From contig JBAQUF010000021.1 of the NCBI GenBank assembly GCA_049297375.1, positions 1 to 7,645 on the forward strand: DNA of 7,645 bases, given 5' to 3'. Below are positions 1 through 7,082 of this stretch, one piece after another. Made by a program: the position numbers and the translations under genes. Source of the DNA: JAAZNV01 sp049297375 (GTDB lineage: Bacteria > Patescibacteriota > WWE3 > UBA101185 > UBA10185). The stretch's first letter is position 1. Every line of letters starts with the position of its first letter. The notes beneath the pieces are model-generated. The model worked only from the letters and a program-made list of their open reading frames with translations, ran no database searches and was not told where the DNA came from.

Positions 1-69
1 GTTGTAATTATTCCGTTGAGTAGTTTAGAAAATAGCCTTGAAGATGTAGTTAGATTTACTGACCTTTAA
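1..69 (+). CDS. 3' end of an unidentified upstream gene (partial)
   Basis: Frame 1 is the only forward frame open from the first base. It ends in TAA at 67-69 after 22 visible codons (VVIIPLSSLENSLEDVVRFTDL is the deduced tail, split here as VVIIPLSSLENS and LEDVVRFTDL). The other two forward frames hit stops within about 21 bases. The tail has a hydrophobic strand and an acidic amphipathic end, too little to assign a family. It lies 47 bases upstream of the HEPN-like gene on the same strand. It could be a toxin-antitoxin partner, but the next gene appears to have its own promoter, so the link is only positional. Confidence 0.45.
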   Translation, partial: VVIIPLSSLENSLEDVVRFTDL

Positions 70-104
70 AGCCTTTTCTTATTTCATTTCTTCCTTTACT
101 AGTC

Positions 105-110
105 TAATAT
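105..110 (+). promoter_or_regulatory. -10 box giving a leaderless start
   Basis: TAATAT lies exactly 6 bases before the ATG at 117, so transcription would begin at or beside the A of the start codon. No purine-rich Shine-Dalgarno site is seen in the pyrimidine-rich stretch 70-104. No convincing -35 box was found. The box also contains the in-frame TAA that closes the reading frame upstream. Confidence 0.4.
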
Positions 111-116
111 TTGCTT

Positions 117-602
117 ATGCAGGTTATTGCCCGAGATTCCAAGTTATGGAACTATCTTATACCTGAGATTAGAGATCTTCTTGAGGATGGTGAAATTATT
201 CTTAACTTTGTGTATGATAATAAACACAAGGCAGAAATTTCTGATTTTTCATTTGTTGTCTTTCCATTTGCAAAAGCTTACGAAGGATTTTTAAAAAGAT
301 TTTTTTTAGACTCTGGACTTATTACTGAAGAAGAATATCTTGGAGATGAGATAAGGATAGGTAAGTTGCTAAATCCTAACTATGAAGATAACTCTAGTGT
401 GTATAAGAGAATTTGCAATAACCCTGGAGCCGGCAAAAATATATCAAAAAGATTGTGGGATGCATGGAAGAGAGGAAGAAACTTAGTTTTTCACTACTTT
501 CCTAATAATTTTAGAAAGTTAAGTTATGATGAGTCTTTGGATATAATTAATGATCTTATTAATGCTATGGCAGAAGTAGTGTCTGGATGTGTGGTTGAGT
601 GA
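117..602 (+). CDS. Small HEPN-domain protein, RnlA/LsoA toxin C-terminal-like
   Basis: A 161-residue soluble protein with no signal peptide. The segment DFSFVVFPFAKAYEGFLK (from about residue 43) resembles the DYCMLLYPELRTIEGVLK stretch of E. coli RnlA as I remember it. A later W-x-x-W-x4-RNLVFH segment (R121 to H126) matches the R-x4-H motif of HEPN ribonucleases, RHSLFH in RnlA. RnlA is the mRNA endonuclease toxin of the RnlAB system and is about 357 residues long. This protein would correspond mainly to its C-terminal HEPN domain plus a short N-terminal extension. Start choice: a TTG at 111 is possible, but ATG 117 sits exactly 6 nt behind a -10 box. It ends in TGA, 12 bases from the convergent gene's stop, with no terminator between. 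The role as an RNase toxin or defence effector is inferred from the motif. No antitoxin was identified. Family call moderate, activity unproven. Confidence 0.55.
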   Translation: MQVIARDSKLWNYLIPEIRDLLEDGEIILNFVYDNKHKAEISDFSFVVFPFAKAYEGFLKRFFLDSGLITEEEYLGDEIRIGKLLNPNYEDNSSVYKRICNNPGAGKNISKRLWDAWKRGRNLVFHYFPNNFRKLSYDESLDIINDLINAMAEVVSGCVVE

Positions 603-614
603 TTATTTAAAGTC

Positions 615-2975
615 TTATAAAATTTCAAACGTAGAGTTTAATACTCGTTTTTTCAAGACAGTCTTTCCTAATGTATTTACTTTGATTACATAGTTTTGAG
701 CATCTTCTATGTTGTCATTTATATCCTGAGATTTGAAAAGAAGGTTAATTATTCCTTCTTTTTGTATTAAAAATGGCTGCGAGTATGTACTCCATGTGTC
801 CCCATTGTTAACTGAATAAAGGATGTTTCCAATAGGACTGTTTTCAGCGTCTGTTGGGGATAGGATTATAGTGGGAAGTTCTGAAAACCACCCATTATTT
901 TGGTCTCCAGACACATTAATTTCAGTTTTTGGTGGATTGCTGTCTATCTTTTCACCAAATACTGCAAACCAACTAAGGTGACTTACTAAAGAAGTAAGTA
1001 TTCCTGTTTCTGGATTAAGTGTTGAAGGGATAGATTCCCAAATTTTTTGTGTTTCATTCCAAAAGTAGAGTTGAATGGTATCTAAAATTAGGTTTGAAAG
1101 TTGATCTTGATTAATTAAGACCTCTATCTTAACAGGATCACTAAATATTTCTTGTTTATGTCCCAACTGATCGAAGGCTTCTAATAGGAACGATGTTGCT
1201 TCTAAATACTTTAGTAAGTTTTGAGGATAGTTAAGTACTGAGGTGATTGGTTTTATATATGGAGTCATTTTTGTTGTTATGTTTTCCACAACGTCTATAA
1301 ATGTTGCTTTTTTATTTTGCACACTTATTTCATTTGAATTGCTTGTTATGAATTTGGAAATGTCTTCATTTCCATTTTTCCACAGGTATATGCTTTCAGT
1401 TCCTTGGTGTTCTCCAAGTGAGTCAATCCAAAAATATTTTTTCCACGGATCTATAGCTTGAAGACTTTGCCATCCGAAAGGATCCACTCTTCCATTTGGG
1501 TAATCGTCTAAAAAATTATCACTAGCGTTTACATCTTTAAGAACCTCAAAATGAAGGTGTGGGCCTGTTGTATTTCCGGTCATGCCGACTTTTCCTATTA
1601 TGTCATCATTATTCACCCAAACAGGTTCGGATTTTGTTACTAAATCATCATCCTGAAGATGCATATATATTGTTTGATAATCGTTTAAGTGGTCTATTTT
1701 TATGGTGTTTCCACAGGCTTTGCAGTAGTAGTAAGTAGCATACCCTGATAAAGGTGCTTTTATTTCTGTTCCATATTTTAGTGCAAAATCTGTTCCGCTA
1801 TGTGAGCTGTAATAAATATATGGTTCTGTATTTTTAATTCCAAGAAAATTTAATGTAGTTGTGTTTTCATCCTCAGGCTCTAAATGATATATGTATCCTA
1901 AGAGTGGGTAGCTGTGATCAAAGTATGATGTGATGTTGTCTACCAATTCATTTGTGTTTTCATAATCCCAAGGTACATTAAAGATTGGCAATCTTAGAAA
2001 ATCTTCTTTTGGAACTTTATATCTGTACACTCCGTTGTTGTACACAGCTGAAAATATATAAAATGAATCTGAATGTATCCATGTTAGTTCAAAAGTTCGA
2101 TCCATTGCTGGTGTATCTAGATGAGTGTTAATCCATGTTTCTCCAAGATCAGGTGTGTAGTATACAGAATAGCTCTGTTCTAAAGGATTTTCTCTTCCAA
2201 TATAGTATCTATTATTGAAGTGTGTGATGTTACCTACAGCATAGTTTCCAAAGCTTTGCACTTTCCTCCATGTTTTTCCTGTATCTGTGGATAAATAGAG
2301 CCCATTAGTTCCTGATGATCCTGCAAATATTACGTTTCCATTAATACAGAAGAACATTATTCCTTTGTTGCTCAGTTCTGTTATTTCTGTCCAAGTATCT
2401 CCCTTATCTGTACTTTTGAATACTTTTGTTAAAGTAGTAGCAAATGCAATATCTTCTGAACTTTCAACAGAATAGACTTTTGTTCCATCAACACCACTCC
2501 CCATCTTTTGTATCCATGTTTGACCTTCATCTTGTGATATGTAAAGCCCTGCATTTTCTTGTCCAAGGTATATTGTTTTGGAATCTCTTGTAACCTTAGT
2601 TGGAGCACTTCTTGGCCCTATATTTCTCCAAGTTGCTCCCTTATCGTCTGATACAAAAAGGCCTGATGTATGACCAACTGAGTAATATGTTGTTGCATAT
2701 ATCTTTCCTTGGTAGTACTTAATATCTATTACACCTCTTTCTGATAAGCCTAGTAATGTCCATGTATTGCCCAAGTCTCTCGATAAATAAATTCCATTTG
2801 GTTTTGTGGTGGCACCAGCAAGTTCTCCAGCTAATACACCCCACGGAGTTTGTTCAACAGATATTATCATTGGTGTTGGTATGGAAGTTTTCTCCCACAA
2901 CGATTCTGCGCGTACTTTGTTTGTAATTATAAAGAGTATAGATATAAATGTTAAAAGTTTTATAAATCCTTTCAT
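615..2975 (-). CDS. Secreted Asp-box propeller / M23 metallopeptidase multidomain protein
   Basis: A 786-residue exported protein. Residues 1-24 form a Sec signal peptide: basic MKGFIK, a hydrophobic core, and a probable VRA|E cleavage site. Six Asp-box motifs (S/T-x-D-x-G-x-T-W) start at about residues 65, 109, 147, 188, 229 and 274, spaced 38-45 apart, as in sialidase/Vps10-like beta-propellers. Residues about 380-500 are an M23/LytM endopeptidase with all expected ligands: H392-x3-D396, H439 in YMHL, and H473-x-H475 in GPHLHFEV. It should therefore be an active zinc peptidase that cuts peptide cross-bridges in peptidoglycan. An unusual C418-K-A-C421 pair sits inside this domain. Residues about 590-675 look like a beta-rich surface-protein module, and about 678-770 like an OmpL47/Ig-type domain. 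No LPXTG motif or C-terminal membrane anchor is seen, so it is probably released or held by the propeller. Wall remodelling or attack on a neighbouring or host cell are both plausible. The true target is unknown. Confidence 0.85.
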   Translation of the reverse strand: MKGFIKLLTFISILFIITNKVRAESLWEKTSIPTPMIISVEQTPWGVLAGELAGATTKPNGIYLSRDLGNTWTLLGLSERGVIDIKYYQGKIYATTYYSVGHTSGLFVSDDKGATWRNIGPRSAPTKVTRDSKTIYLGQENAGLYISQDEGQTWIQKMGSGVDGTKVYSVESSEDIAFATTLTKVFKSTDKGDTWTEITELSNKGIMFFCINGNVIFAGSSGTNGLYLSTDTGKTWRKVQSFGNYAVGNITHFNNRYYIGRENPLEQSYSVYYTPDLGETWINTHLDTPAMDRTFELTWIHSDSFYIFSAVYNNGVYRYKVPKEDFLRLPIFNVPWDYENTNELVDNITSYFDHSYPLLGYIYHLEPEDENTTTLNFLGIKNTEPYIYYSSHSGTDFALKYGTEIKAPLSGYATYYYCKACGNTIKIDHLNDYQTIYMHLQDDDLVTKSEPVWVNNDDIIGKVGMTGNTTGPHLHFEVLKDVNASDNFLDDYPNGRVDPFGWQSLQAIDPWKKYFWIDSLGEHQGTESIYLWKNGNEDISKFITSNSNEISVQNKKATFIDVVENITTKMTPYIKPITSVLNYPQNLLKYLEATSFLLEAFDQLGHKQEIFSDPVKIEVLINQDQLSNLILDTIQLYFWNETQKIWESIPSTLNPETGILTSLVSHLSWFAVFGEKIDSNPPKTEINVSGDQNNGWFSELPTIILSPTDAENSPIGNILYSVNNGDTWSTYSQPFLIQKEGIINLLFKSQDINDNIEDAQNYVIKVNTLGKTVLKKRVLNSTFEIL

Positions 2976-2981
2976 ATCTAT

Positions 2982-3010
2982 TTACTAATCTACCTGTGTT
3001 AATGCATCAA
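2982..3010 (-). promoter_or_regulatory. Candidate promoter of the M23 gene
   Basis: On the minus strand TTGATG (3010-3005) is followed after 17 bases by TAGTAA (2987-2982), which ends 6 bases before the ATG. An overlapping TAGATT (2992-2987) is a better -10 match and would give a leader of about 5 nt. Either reading implies a leaderless or nearly leaderless mRNA. No clear Shine-Dalgarno site is present. The 78-base divergent gap holds this promoter and that of the plus-strand gene at 3054. Confidence 0.3.
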
Positions 3011-3041
3011 TATATTAATCTCTTGTTTTAGTAGAATGTAG

Positions 3042-3047
3042 TAAAAT
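3042..3047 (+). promoter_or_regulatory. -10 box giving a leaderless GTG start
   Basis: TAAAAT is separated from the GTG at 3054 by six bases (ACCCCT), so the predicted transcription start coincides with the start codon. There is no Shine-Dalgarno sequence. The in-frame TAA at 3042-3044 inside the box excludes any start further upstream. No good -35 box is visible. Confidence 0.4.
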
Positions 3048-3053
3048 ACCCCT

Positions 3054-4397
3054 GTGAGTAACTTAATTAGCAAAATTAAAGATAAGAACCCAGATCTTAA
3101 AAAAGCAGAAATTGAAGGTTTGCTTTATTTATTAAAGAATAAATGTCCTTTTACTAATCAGGAGTTTGTAACCATGACTGGAATTCCTAAAGAAAGTTTA
3201 AAGCAATTTAAAAAGTCCATATCTGAGTTATTAGAAAAGTTAGATGATGATTCTATCTTCTTAAGTGAAAAAGGAAAAGAAGAGTTGAAAGATCTTAATG
3301 CCAGACCTTATAAATGGTCGTTGTATCCTGGGGAAGTTAGTCATAAAGATTCATTAAAAAGGATATATGAAATAAGGAATAAATATGATATTAATCCAAA
3401 GAGAGAATTTGATCAGTTTTTAGCTACCTTAGAGAGTTCCTATTTAAAATCTCAAATTGTTTTTGAGAAAGGAATGGTTGAAGGAAAGTCAATAGTGTTT
3501 ATTGGAGATGATGATTTGAATTCTTTGTCTTTAGGAATTTTGTCTTTAGAAAATGAAAGTGATGGTTATGGTAGTTATAAAAATATTACTGTGTTTGATA
3601 TAGATAACCAGATTTTAAATTCTGTAAAGAATGCCTTAGATAAAATTGGTTTAAAAAATATTGAAGTTGTAAATTATGATGCAAGGAATAAACTTGATAA
3701 AAAATATTTAGGAAAATTTGATGTTGTAGTTTTTGATCCTCCGTATACAAAAAGTGGGGTAGAGTTATTTCTTCAAAGATCCGTAGAATTGTTAGGAAAT
3801 GCTGATGGGTTTGAAGGTAAATATATTTTTATGTATTACGGGAATAGTTTTAAGTCTCCTGAGAAGGTTTTAAAAATTCAGGAGGTAGTGAATAAGTTCC
3901 ATTTAGTAATTGAGGATAGAATTGAAAAATTTGCTAGATACTCTGGAGCAGAATCTATTGGAAATGCAAGTTCTCTATACGTATTAAAAGCTAATAAATT
4001 TACTCATCCCATAAGCTCTAGTCCAGAAAAAATTTATACATATGAAAAACAAAAGGAAGATAAATTTCCTTTTGTTGATCATGTAGTTTTTAAGGTTTTT
4101 GGAGTTAAAAGTGACCTGTTGAAGTCTAAATCCAAGATTTTAAGTGCTTTGGGGAAGCTTTGCATAACACATAATCTTAAGGTTATGGATAAAAAAATTA
4201 CTAGTTTTAAGGGCGGAGGTATAACCGTAACGTTTGTGTTGGCAAACTCTAATCTTGTTGTTCACACTTGGCCTGAGTTGGGATCTGTCCATATCGATTT
4301 AATTACTTGTTCTCCTATCTATAGAAAAGAGATGCTTTTGGACACAATAAGTAAGATTTTTAATACAAGCAGAATAGAAGCTTCCTATATAGAGTAG
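3054..4397 (+). CDS. bpsA-speD: Fusion: winged helix + BpsA-like aminopropyltransferase + SpeD-like decarboxylase
   Basis: A 447-residue cytoplasmic polyamine enzyme. Residues about 1-85 resemble a winged-helix domain. Residues about 90-320 match the branched-chain polyamine synthase family (BpsA, formerly DUF43): FDQ at 119-121, GDDDL at 151-155, FDID at 181-184, and the active-site DPPYT at 228-232. BpsA moves aminopropyl groups from decarboxylated AdoMet onto polyamines. Residues about 336-447 match the short bacterial AdoMet decarboxylase (SpeD/SpeH), a pyruvoyl enzyme that makes that donor. S399 aligns with the pyruvate-forming serine, H404 with the processing histidine in HTWPE, and C419 in DLITC with the catalytic cysteine. 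The fusion would make and use decarboxylated AdoMet in one chain. Odd points: the usual Glu before the cleaved Ser is N398, and the following His is N400, so cleavage and substrate need testing. SpeD homologues elsewhere have become arginine or ornithine decarboxylases. Final product (spermidine or branched polyamine) unknown. GTG is the only start after an in-frame stop. Confidence 0.85.
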   Translation: MSNLISKIKDKNPDLKKAEIEGLLYLLKNKCPFTNQEFVTMTGIPKESLKQFKKSISELLEKLDDDSIFLSEKGKEELKDLNARPYKWSLYPGEVSHKDSLKRIYEIRNKYDINPKREFDQFLATLESSYLKSQIVFEKGMVEGKSIVFIGDDDLNSLSLGILSLENESDGYGSYKNITVFDIDNQILNSVKNALDKIGLKNIEVVNYDARNKLDKKYLGKFDVVVFDPPYTKSGVELFLQRSVELLGNADGFEGKYIFMYYGNSFKSPEKVLKIQEVVNKFHLVIEDRIEKFARYSGAESIGNASSLYVLKANKFTHPISSSPEKIYTYEKQKEDKFPFVDHVVFKVFGVKSDLLKSKSKILSALGKLCITHNLKVMDKKITSFKGGGITVTFVLANSNLVVHTWPELGSVHIDLITCSPIYRKEMLLDTISKIFNTSRIEASYIE

Positions 4398-4407
4398 AGT
4401 CCGCCTG

Positions 4408-4436
4408 TTGACATTCTTTAAAGTTGTTGCTATTTA
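4408..4436 (+). promoter_or_regulatory. Probable 16S rRNA promoter
   Basis: A perfect TTGACA (4408-4413) is followed after 17 bases by TATTTA (4431-4436), a weak -10. It begins 10 bases after the stop codon of the polyamine gene, and no terminator lies between, so read-through from that gene into rRNA is possible. The predicted start near 4443 would put a small hairpin (CTGAA 4444-4448 with TTCAG 4455-4459) at the 5' end of the transcript. Confidence 0.55.
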
Positions 4437-4499
4437 TTTAACACTGAAGTAATATTCAGGTCTTGAACTTTGAAAATATCCTTTGAGATTTTGTTTTAT

Positions 4500-4525
4500 T
4501 CAAGATTTATAAGGCGAAAAGAACG
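4500..4525 (+). other. 5' strand of the 16S processing stalk
   Basis: These 26 bases pair without gap with 6266-6291: 24 Watson-Crick pairs and two G-U pairs (4516 with 6275; 4507 with 6284). The complement encloses the whole 16S gene. This is the position and form of the RNase III-cleaved stem of pre-16S rRNA in other bacteria. The wobble pairs fit selection on RNA pairing rather than a chance DNA repeat. Confidence 0.85.
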
Positions 4526-4565
4526 GGTGCTTTTGATTGACGTTCACTAACGCATTTGTGAATGT

Positions 4566-4576
4566 TGGTCTTTAGC
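4566..4576 (+). promoter_or_regulatory. Candidate boxA antitermination site in the rRNA leader
   Basis: TGGTCTTTAGC differs at two positions from the E. coli rrn boxA core TGCTCTTTAAC. It lies in the leader between the processing stalk and the 16S 5' end, where NusB/NusE-dependent antitermination signals can occur. A second, weaker candidate is TGCTTTTGA at 4528-4536. The call rests on resemblance alone. Confidence 0.3.
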
Positions 4577-4588
4577 TTATGCTAGCTT

Positions 4589-6014
<1,426 letters not shown>

Positions 6015-6265
6015 CTAGGGAGAAACTTCGTTTCTTACCTTGCGATTGAATTTAAAATGCTTGCATTTTGAAGGATTTCGAGAGGGAGGACAGTAACTTT
6101 GATTAGAAGAATCTTTGCCATCGTAAGATGGAAAGTCTTTTAAAAAACAAGTTACACTTTCTATTTAATAACCCTAAAGATAGAAAGTTAATATGGATAC
6201 TCATTCTCACGAGAAGTATCCGGGGTAGGTTAGAAGATAAGCCTAAATCTTCAAATGAAGCTTAA
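6015..6265 (+). ncRNA. Structured 16S precursor trailer of unknown role
   Basis: About 250 nt between the 16S 3' end and the processing stalk, with no convincing ORF or tRNA. Strong hairpins follow one another: AGAAAC/GTTTCT (6021-6035); TTTAAAATG/CATTTTGAA with a CTTG loop (6051-6072); CCATC/GATGG with a GTAA loop (6118-6131), extendable outward through CTTT/AAAG and AAGA/TCTT; ACTTTCTAT/ATAGAAAGT (6156-6188); GGATAC/GTATCC enclosing TTCTC/GAGAA (6195-6221). Last come two mutually exclusive pairings, GAAGAT/ATCTTC and CTTC/GAAG (about 6233-6260). Loop TAACC (6169-6173) could pair with GGTTA (6228-6232). E. coli has only a few tens of bases here. It may be spacer RNA removed by processing or a separate small RNA. 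I recognise no family. Confidence 0.5.
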
Positions 6266-6291
6266 CGTTCTTTTTGCCTTATAGATCTTGA
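6266..6291 (+). other. 3' strand of the 16S processing stalk
   Basis: This is the partner of 4500-4525, pairing at all 26 positions with two G-U wobbles. It ends three bases before the terminator stem, so the rRNA transcript seems to stop as soon as the stalk is complete. Pairing could extend outward by about five A-T pairs if 4499 is bulged, but this would compete with the terminator hairpin. Confidence 0.85.
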
Positions 6292-6293
6292 TA

Positions 6294-6321
6294 AAAAAGC
6301 TCGCAGAAATGCGAGCTTTTT
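6294..6321. terminator. Bidirectional intrinsic terminator
   Basis: A perfect 12-bp stem, AAAAAGCTCGCA with TGCGAGCTTTTT, is closed by a GAAA tetraloop and has a T-run on the plus strand and an A-run (6293-6298) giving a T-run on the minus strand. It ends the 16S unit from the left and the minus-strand 133-residue gene (stop at 6371) from the right. Its place directly after the 16S stalk shows that transcription is not meant to continue into a 23S gene. Confidence 0.9.
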
Positions 6322-6370
6322 GTGCTCTTATTTAGTTTAGTTAAGTTCAATTTTTTTTAAAAGTAATTTA

Positions 6371-6772
6371 TTAAGAGGCCTTTGTGTTTCCAGAAGTTAT
6401 ATTTAACATTCTTTCCAAAAGGGAATCTATATCTCTGTACCTTTGAAAACCTTCTCCATTAATTGATATGTTGGTTCCTTCCACTCGACTTATGGCTTGA
6501 GCTTTTTCTGTCATCCTATTTGTTAAGCCTTGCCTTGTTCCATTAATTAAAGTATTTAATTCTGTAAGATCTTTTTTTCCAAGTGTCTCTGGGAACTCTT
6601 CCATGAAAGAATCCATCTGGTCTTTTATAGATTTTTGTACAGTATCACCATTTCCAATTATTATTGCATCTGGATACTCCTTTTCAGTGTCTTGCTCTAT
6701 TTCTTTAAAACTATTGTTTAATATCTCTTCCATAGGCTCAGGGGCATCTAGTGTTTCTAATGAATTAGTCAT
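6371..6772 (-). CDS. Hypothetical acidic protein, 133 residues
   Basis: I do not recognise this protein. It is soluble and acidic at the N-terminus (LDAPEPMEEILNN...FKEIEQDTEKEYPD), without signal peptide, membrane segment or cysteines, and looks mostly helical from about residue 45. The start is well supported: GAGG lies seven bases before the ATG. It begins 37 bases after the stop of the EF-Tu domain II-like gene on the same strand and ends 49 bases before the shared terminator. The two genes are thus probably one operon, though a TATATAA in the gap (about 6799-6805) might be a weak internal promoter. Codon use is like its neighbours. A link to translation is suggested only by the operon partner. 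Confidence 0.7.
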   Translation of the reverse strand: MTNSLETLDAPEPMEEILNNSFKEIEQDTEKEYPDAIIIGNGDTVQKSIKDQMDSFMEEFPETLGKKDLTELNTLINGTRQGLTNRMTEKAQAISRVEGTNISINGEGFQRYRDIDSLLERMLNITSGNTKAS

Positions 6773-6809
6773 AAATATTCCTCAAAATGTTTACTCGACT
6801 TATATAATG

Positions 6810-7058
6810 CTAGAGTAGAAAAACATTGTCTCCCTCTCTTACTTCTTCATTTACTTTTATTCCTACTTCTTGTCCTTTTTTAGCTTTTTCAATCTTCTCA
6901 TGTTCTATTTGCATTTCTGTTATTTCTTGTTCAAAGTTTGTTTTTGATCCTTGGATTTTTACTTTATCTCCAATTTTTAACACATCATCTAACTTAATGA
7001 TTCCTACACTTATTCTGTCGAAGAAGTGAGTAATAGTTCCTATTTTATTTTCAGACAT
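6810..7058 (-). CDS. Translation elongation factor-like protein (EF-Tu domain II fold)
   Basis: An 82-residue protein that is all one beta-barrel domain of the type found as domain II of EF-Tu and other translational GTPases. Visible hallmarks are IGTITHFF at the N-terminus, VLKIGDKVKIQG (26-37), the FEQEITEMQIEHEKIEKA segment (42-59), KKGQEVGIKV (60-69) and a final VREGDNVF. Stand-alone proteins of this kind, about 80-90 residues, are widespread in archaea and CPR bacteria and are annotated as translation elongation factor-like. Their function is not established. There is no G domain, so it cannot hydrolyse GTP. It is preceded by a strong Shine-Dalgarno (AAGGAGGTGA) and an extended -10 promoter, and followed by the 133-residue gene. 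RNA, tRNA or ribosome binding is a reasonable guess from the fold. Confidence 0.85.
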   Translation of the reverse strand: MSENKIGTITHFFDRISVGIIKLDDVLKIGDKVKIQGSKTNFEQEITEMQIEHEKIEKAKKGQEVGIKVNEEVREGDNVFLL

Positions 7059-7063
7059 TTAGT

Positions 7064-7074
7064 AATTCACCTCC
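7064..7074 (-). promoter_or_regulatory. Strong Shine-Dalgarno of the EF-like gene
   Basis: On the minus strand TTAAGGAGGTG precedes the ATG at 7058, and its AAGGAGGTG part matches the anti-Shine-Dalgarno at the 3' end of the 16S in this window (CACCTCCTT, 6005-6013). It fixes the start and contrasts with the Shine-Dalgarno-free starts at 117, 2975 and 3054. Confidence 0.8.
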
Positions 7075-7082
7075 TTAAGAAG

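Noticed and set aside
600..620. Possible UGA recoding (code 25 of Gracilibacteria/Absconditabacteria)
   Set aside because: Reading through the TGA at 600-602 would add only six codons before TAA and overlap the convergent gene. No long gene here has an in-frame TGA, so the standard code is the simpler reading.
1243..1461. Plus-strand frame of 72 codons, and a similar one at 2806-2988
   Set aside because: Both are antisense shadows of the M23 protein gene, whose motifs run through the same bases. The hydrophobic look comes from AT-rich antisense codons.
2100..2800. Repeated DNA blocks that might be a CRISPR or satellite array
   Set aside because: The repetition comes from the protein-level Asp-box motifs at variable spacing (38-45 codons) with diverged DNA. 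There are no identical repeats or uniform spacers.
4537..4565. Second rRNA promoter starting at TTGACG (4537-4542)
   Set aside because: No -10-like hexamer lies at the right distance, and the site is inside the leader downstream of the processing stalk. The bases instead form a weak TTCAC/GTGAA hairpin.
6015..6293. tRNA or 23S start in the 16S downstream spacer
   Set aside because: No cloverleaf, TTCGA-type T-loop or CCA end was found, and no 23S-like 5' sequence. The hairpins do not fit a tRNA, and a terminator closes the unit.
6603..7029. Plus-strand frames opposite the two small minus-strand genes (6603-6818, 6826-7029)
   Set aside because: The minus-strand frames have Shine-Dalgarno sites and, for the EF-like gene, a recognisable family. 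The plus frames have neither.
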